Part shown: positions 59,418-64,000 of the stretch, piece after piece
Layout of the letters: each line of letters opens with the position of its first letter
How positions within the stretch are numbered: the first letter of the stretch is position 1
NCBI GenBank assembly: GCA_018466975.1
Contig: CM031563.1
Location: forward strand, 1,612,001 to 1,676,000
Length of the DNA stretch: 64,000 nucleotides
Source: Sparassis latifolia
Taxonomy: Eukaryota; Basidiomycota; Agaricomycetes; Polyporales; Sparassidaceae
Direction: 5' to 3'
Made by a program: the position numbers and the translations under genes
Notes under the pieces: model-generated
The model's database searches: none
What the model was told of the DNA's origin: nothing
The model's input: the letters and a program-made list of their open reading frames with translations, nothing else

Positions 59418-61280
59418 TTGTAGTGACGATGTAGACACGTCACATACCCGCAACTGATGGTAAATCGTTTCGGCATTCAATGCATATTCGTTATAAGCCT
59501 CACCCAAATCTCTCTCTCGTTCTCAGGAGAAACGGGAAGGACAGGTAGACTACTCATAAGTCTCGCAACTCTCGTTGTGACCCTGATACGGACAATTGCA
59601 CCTCCTCAATGTATTAACATAGAAATACCTTGTAAGTGATTTCCACCGCTCGTTTGGCTTTGTCTGTATGCATCGAATGCAGATTGCCATATATGGCAGG
59701 TGAGTAAGAACGATATGCAGTCTTGTCAAAAAATACGTGTCCCCCGCGTATCCGTCGTACATGGCACGCTGAAAATGCCAACACGACCAACATTACAACT
59801 TCTGCGCACTGCCCCTCGATGGTAAGCCTTGTACTTTTCTGGTGGCTTCAATGTTCCACGTGTATGTTCTGAGTACAATGTTTGACATACAGGGATATCA
59901 ACGAGGCAATGACTGCTGCGACGTCCGCTACAAGTACTGCTATACCTCCGCACAACATTGTGTCATGCCCAAGAAGAGGATGACAAAGAGTATACAATGG
60001 AGCAAATACGAAGGACTGCGCTCTTCATGTCTCAGCTTATCAATATACAGGATGGTATGGCAACACTAGCTTAGGTGGTGGCGCAAGACCCGGAGGAAAA
60101 GCGACCAGTGTCTGCCCCCGACATGTCCGAAAACGCAGAAAACCCGCATAGTGCTCGTGCAGTTAGATGGAACGTGGTGCACAGGCAAAGTTGTCCGCCG
60201 AACGGTAAAGGCGTATTAGGTTCCGAGATCAGACTCAAGAAAGGCATCAAAGTCCGTAGATCCGATTCACGGAGATTACAAGGTCCGTCACAGCCGGCAG
60301 AAGTAGGATCCTTGGGGCGGCAGCTATCGCAACAGACAAGGCACTTGACAGCCGTGTGTAATGAGCTACTTGCGCGGGCCCGGCAAAATTACACAGTGTA
60401 AGAAAAGACATGTATGGTACCACGTAGCGGCTGGTGTGGCAGATCGTACTCAACCGTGCTCGCATTTCAGAAGCGGCTTGACTCACCCTACCAATCAACA
60501 TTGCAAGGAAGAAATATTCGAGATGCACCGAGGGATATTTGAGTGTTATCCCCTAGTGCAAGAACGTTTATTAAACGAACAGACTTGACTTGGGTGTATT
60601 TGGGTGTCGTGGCTGTGGATGGGCGGCAGCGGAAGAATGACTTGTGGGTGACTCGTCACAGATCACGTGCCCGTGCCACGGCGCGTAGCGCGCGGGACAA
60701 CTCGACCGTTTCGGAAACTGCGACGGCACACACTGGACGACCATTTCACGACACAGTCATGCACTGACTCATACACCCTTTTGCCCTTCGGCAATGCTGC
60801 TTTACTTTGAGCTGAATATCTTGTTGAAAATGTCCTCCAATTTTTTTTGCGGCTCGATAGGCTCGAATTGGACATTACTTGCGGAACCACATACGCAGTT
60901 ATCCTCAGTGCTGCGCTATCTACTACCCGAATCTCCACCAGACAGGTCTGGCAGCTTTATTCGCAGTGCATCATGTCCGATACATGATGGATTGTCTTCC
61001 TGAAACATGGAACTATCGTTGCTCGTGTTGCGTATTCCCTTTGCAAGGCGAATATCCCAACCGGTGATTTACCCGGAAAGTCCTCATCCGGAACCGCCAA
61101 CTCGTGGAAATATATGTGAAAGTGCTGTGCATCCCTTGACTCATCTAGATGGCAACCAGAGGATAGCGGTGGGCGTATATCCTTCCTTTCTCTTATAAAA
61201 TGTGACCGTAGGCTTCGCTCAACCCCATCCTCTTCATCTCAACTACTCTTCTCACACAGTCCACACCATACAAACATAAC
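59418..61280. other. Gene-poor stretch with the promoter of the small dsRBD-like gene
   Basis: About 1.86 kb without a recognised gene; frames are up to about 108 codons. A TATAAAA box at 61194-61200, about 85 bases before the next start codon, marks a plausible core promoter. Confidence 0.5.
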
Positions 61281-61640
61281 ATGGCTGAGTCATTTCGTGA
61301 GTGTTATGATACTTGATTATTCTTTGTGCAATCTACTGACCTGTATTTCGCAGACTGGCGCATGCAATTGAACAACTATCTCCAGAGCAATGGAGGCGTG
61401 CACCTCTTGACCTGGGAAGTCTACCAGGTCGGACCACTCCATGCTCCTTCGTGGACAGCAATGGCATACAGTGAGGTTTAGTTGTCTTTCCGTATTGCTC
61501 CGTATCTGATAGCTTTCTATTTAGTCCGCGGAGTGGAGTACGGCCGTTGCACCGGTTATAGCCAGGGTGCTGTCAAGGAGGAAGCAGCCCGCCAGACATT
61601 AGTCGCACTGTTCGCGGATCGCGGAATAGTCTATGCGTGA
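61281..61640 (+). CDS. Small double-stranded-RNA-binding-motif-like protein (82 aa)
   Basis: Exons 61281-61296, 61354-61470 and 61525-61640 give 82 residues. The layout matches a single dsRBM-like fold: an N-terminal helix 'WRMQLNNYLQSNG', a beta part with 'YQVGPLHAPSWTAMAYIRG' (the P-x-x-x-P-x-W/F-T pattern of dsRBMs), then 'GYSQGAVKEEAARQTLVAL', the conserved second helix with its K-x-x-A-A core. The usual KKxAK lysines are mostly replaced, so RNA binding is not assured. Similar stand-alone mini-proteins are, to my knowledge, common in Agaricomycetes. It has its own TATA box. Confidence 0.78.
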
Positions 61641-63734
61641 CCTGTTGAATAGGTCGAGCGGTTTCGTGGGCCCGCGAAGCTCGCGTCCTCCACAATCAAG
61701 GACGATTCATACCTTTGTATGACACTATCTCATCGCTGTCTGATACTTCTTCCTTCGCACTATATCTACCATATCTATACCCTACTATCTCTCGTCTCCA
61801 TCTTAGTGTATCTCTGACGCTACCTCGGTGTCCCCCATATCCTGTCTCAGTATATCTCACACATAGGACTTATAGCACATCTCTATGGGCATGTAGCCAC
61901 CCACTGCTCTTCCAACCTACCTGTAGTACAGCACGTTTAATAGGTTTATATGACTATATACTCTTTGTTCTCGAAAATCGAGTTATCTCTAAACTGCGAG
62001 CCCGAACTTCTCGTAAAGTGGGAAGACTGCAGATATACCGGGATGAATGAAATCTTGATCTGCGGCCGCAGTGCCAACGTGTTCGATTGCAAGATTAATG
62101 TCATTCTTCGCGATCGTCAGATCCAGATCCAGCCTGTGAATTACCTCCATGCACTTCGCAGTCGTTCCTCCACCTGCTGTGATGAGTTAGTCTTAAGTCT
62201 TTCGACGAACTTGTGATATGCTGCCCGACACGCGTCCTTTCGGACGACCTTGCAGACTCCCTGAGCATCTGCACCACATCGTCTTCGTCTTCAATAATCC
62301 AAGTGGTTGCCTGCATGGGAGCGCGCAGATCTCTCTGAATGGAACCGTTGTGTCAGCAACTGTCACCGTCACCTAACTCCGCAGCGGCGCGGCCTGAACG
62401 CAGGCCGGTGTCTTCACAGAGGTATTGAATGCCGACATGAAACAGATCAGGTCAACGTTCAAGGGAATACCGATTATAGACGCCGGAGATGTATTGCGGA
62501 TCGATATCATTAACTGCGGCGAAGGCGTTCTCACTACTTTCGAGTTCCGCGCTCCCAGGCTTGTGTGGATCGCTAGTGACTAGTGACTGCTCGCAGCCGC
62601 AGCCATCTTGGTACAATCTTTGTGTTGGGAGAGGATTGACAGCGGGGATCATGTCTCGCTGCGCAACTTTGGTATAGGCTCCGTCGGCCCATTGGGTAGA
62701 GGAAAGGCTTGGACTGAGACGCAGTACGATGTCTGGGTTGGAGTCAACATCGTCCACATGGGCCTCACGTAACCTAAACAATGAAGACTACATCAATACC
62801 TTGGGCCAAGAGGGGAAGCCAGAGGATCGACTTCTCGGTCTTCCATGTTTGGCGAGCCACCAACAAATTCTCCAAGAAGTCATCGGGAGAATGGAGACCA
62901 GTAATAGAATAAGCACATCTGACCGTAGTGGCGATATCTTTTTCAACTGATTCCCAGTCCTGAAGGCACTAAAAGATCCGTTCAGCTTTGAACGTTTACT
63001 AGTACCCCGCAAATTCTCACCGCAACCGGTATCCACTACAGTCAAAAGTAGTTCGGGTCTGCTAATGATGGGCAAAAATGGAGTTTTGTTATGTCCTAGG
63101 TCCTTGAAACCAATCATTATTCCTGCTGACAGGGCTGGATTCACATCGCGTAGTAGAGGCTAAGACCTTTGGGTAAACTTGAGCGACTCGCAGATTCCTA
63201 AGGACGACAACTAGCGACGTGTGCCGCCTATCAAATAAAATTGATACTCACAAAATCCCAAATAAAAGTACGTCGACGACATTGTCGACAGAGTTTATGG
63301 TTACGCAGGGAGTCTGGGATGCCAGCAAGATGCCAACGCAACTGGCGGTTAGTTAGACGCCCATGATGGCCGTACAACCACTTATGCATATGCATGCGGT
63401 CGTCGGCACACAGAATCATCCCTAGGTGCTACATTGCAATGACAGTCCTCAATATGTCTACCCGTATTTACAATTTAAGATGAGGCAACTATCCAGCGAT
63501 GCAGCGGAAAATGACAGGCGAGAAGGGTGAATCATGATGTGATGGTATGCGACGTGATACTGGTGCGGTATGAAGCCTTGTATCAGGCGATGTAATGTAT
63601 GTAGATGGTGCCATCCAGGAAACAAGCCAGAAGGTGTGGGCACAAGCGTGAGGGGATATGGATGGTGGGTCGGTATAGGTACCGGGAAGGGAGGCAACGT
63701 CAAGTCGTCCGTTCCTTCGACATCCGCCACAGGA
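61641..63734. other. Unresolved region with minus-strand gene-like fragments
   Basis: Several minus-strand segments look partly protein-coding: around 62788-63144 ('TPFLPIISRPELLLTVVDTGC', then after a possible GT-AG intron ending near 62958 'DWESVEKDIATTVRCAYSITG'), 62452-62781, 62101-62316 and 61990-62180. No complete model could be made: frames are interrupted and no family is recognised. It may be a divergent gene with many introns or a decayed one. Confidence 0.3.
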
Positions 63735-63998
63735 TCACAGTCGCGACCCGGGATCCAACGGACCCAATGGGCCATACTCGTGGGGACCTGGACGGCCCCC
63801 GCTCCGTTTCTTCGCGTGTGTCTTGTAGTCGCCGCCGACAGCGGTGCTCATGGCCTGCGTAGGTCTGTTGGGAGAGATCGGAGACAAGAGCGGTTCGTGT
63901 AGTGGGATGCCGGGAGATGTCGATCTCGAGAGAGGTGTATACCCGTTTCCATTGAGCGGTGGTGGTCGATCTGATAGCTGATAACGGGGCGCGTCTCG
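63735..63998 (-). CDS. Probable C-terminal end of a gene entering from the right edge
   Basis: An 88-codon frame on the minus strand is open to the right edge of the window and ends with a TGA at 63735-63737. It lacks a start inside, so it was judged by composition: a disordered Pro/Ser/Gly-rich sequence with 'PPPLNGNGYTPLSRSTSP' and ending 'HEYGPLGPLDPGSRL'. This resembles the flexible tail of a larger protein. A second minus-strand frame also runs to the edge, so the choice is not certain and the identity is unknown. Confidence 0.35.
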   Translation of the reverse strand, partial: RDAPRYQLSDRPPPLNGNGYTPLSRSTSPGIPLHEPLLSPISPNRPTQAMSTAVGGDYKTHAKKRSGGRPGPHEYGPLGPLDPGSRL

Positions 63999-64000
63999 CG

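Overview
The window looks like nuclear DNA of a filamentous basidiomycete, most likely an Agaricomycete with plant-biomass-degrading ability. It is packed with genes on both strands. Almost every gene is broken by many short GT-AG introns, mostly 46 to 65 bases, and the protein families are eukaryotic and fungal: a GH10 xylanase, NAD kinase, Hrd1, Rdh54/Rad54B, a Yen1/GEN1-type nuclease, a TORC2 HbrB subunit, Qri7, PIG-V, dynamitin and a Con-6 protein. There is also an intron-containing nuclear tRNA-Ser. No operons, CRISPR arrays or bacterial signals were seen. Gene models were built by hand by joining exons so that the frame is kept and family motifs are continuous; most were checked by summing exon lengths to a multiple of three.

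Layout. 1-7.4 kb: 3' part of a queuosine-salvage gene (+), NAD kinase (-), a 399-bp TA-flanked inverted-repeat element, and a secreted GH10 xylanase (-). 9-13 kb: a mitochondrial GatB/YqeY (AIM41-like) gene (+) and the ER ubiquitin ligase Hrd1 (-). 13.7-16.5 kb: a 16-exon membrane-anchored amidohydrolase (+). 17.1-25.5 kb: two recombination genes in tandem, a Rad54B/Rdh54 ATPase of about 31 exons and a GEN1/Yen1-like XPG nuclease. 25.9-29.6 kb: a divergent pair, the TORC2 HbrB/Bit61 subunit (-) and mitochondrial Qri7 (+). 30.1-35.4 kb: tandem paralogous FAD monooxygenases (-), followed by a 352-bp MITE-like element. 37.4-43.5 kb: a small unknown protein, a Con-6 stress/conidiation protein and a tandem pair of small secreted proteins of unknown function. 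44.1-55.3 kb: a disordered nuclear protein, GPI mannosyltransferase II, a broken Crinkler-header kinase, a dysferlin-domain peroxin, a Thr-type asparaginase (-) and an alpha/beta hydrolase. 55.3-64 kb: sparser, with tRNA-Ser(GCU), dynactin p50, an 82-residue double-stranded-RNA-binding-like protein, and the probable 3' end of a gene entering from the right.

The genes are mostly independent housekeeping functions. The functional groupings worth noting are the Rad54B-nuclease pair (both act on recombination intermediates) and the two local duplications (monooxygenases, secreted proteins). The most unusual single signal is in the GH10 gene: the conserved sequence around the acid/base glutamate is restored only if a 2-nucleotide exon is spliced in. 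A second recurring signal is a set of GC-AG introns that are needed to keep several of the genes in frame.
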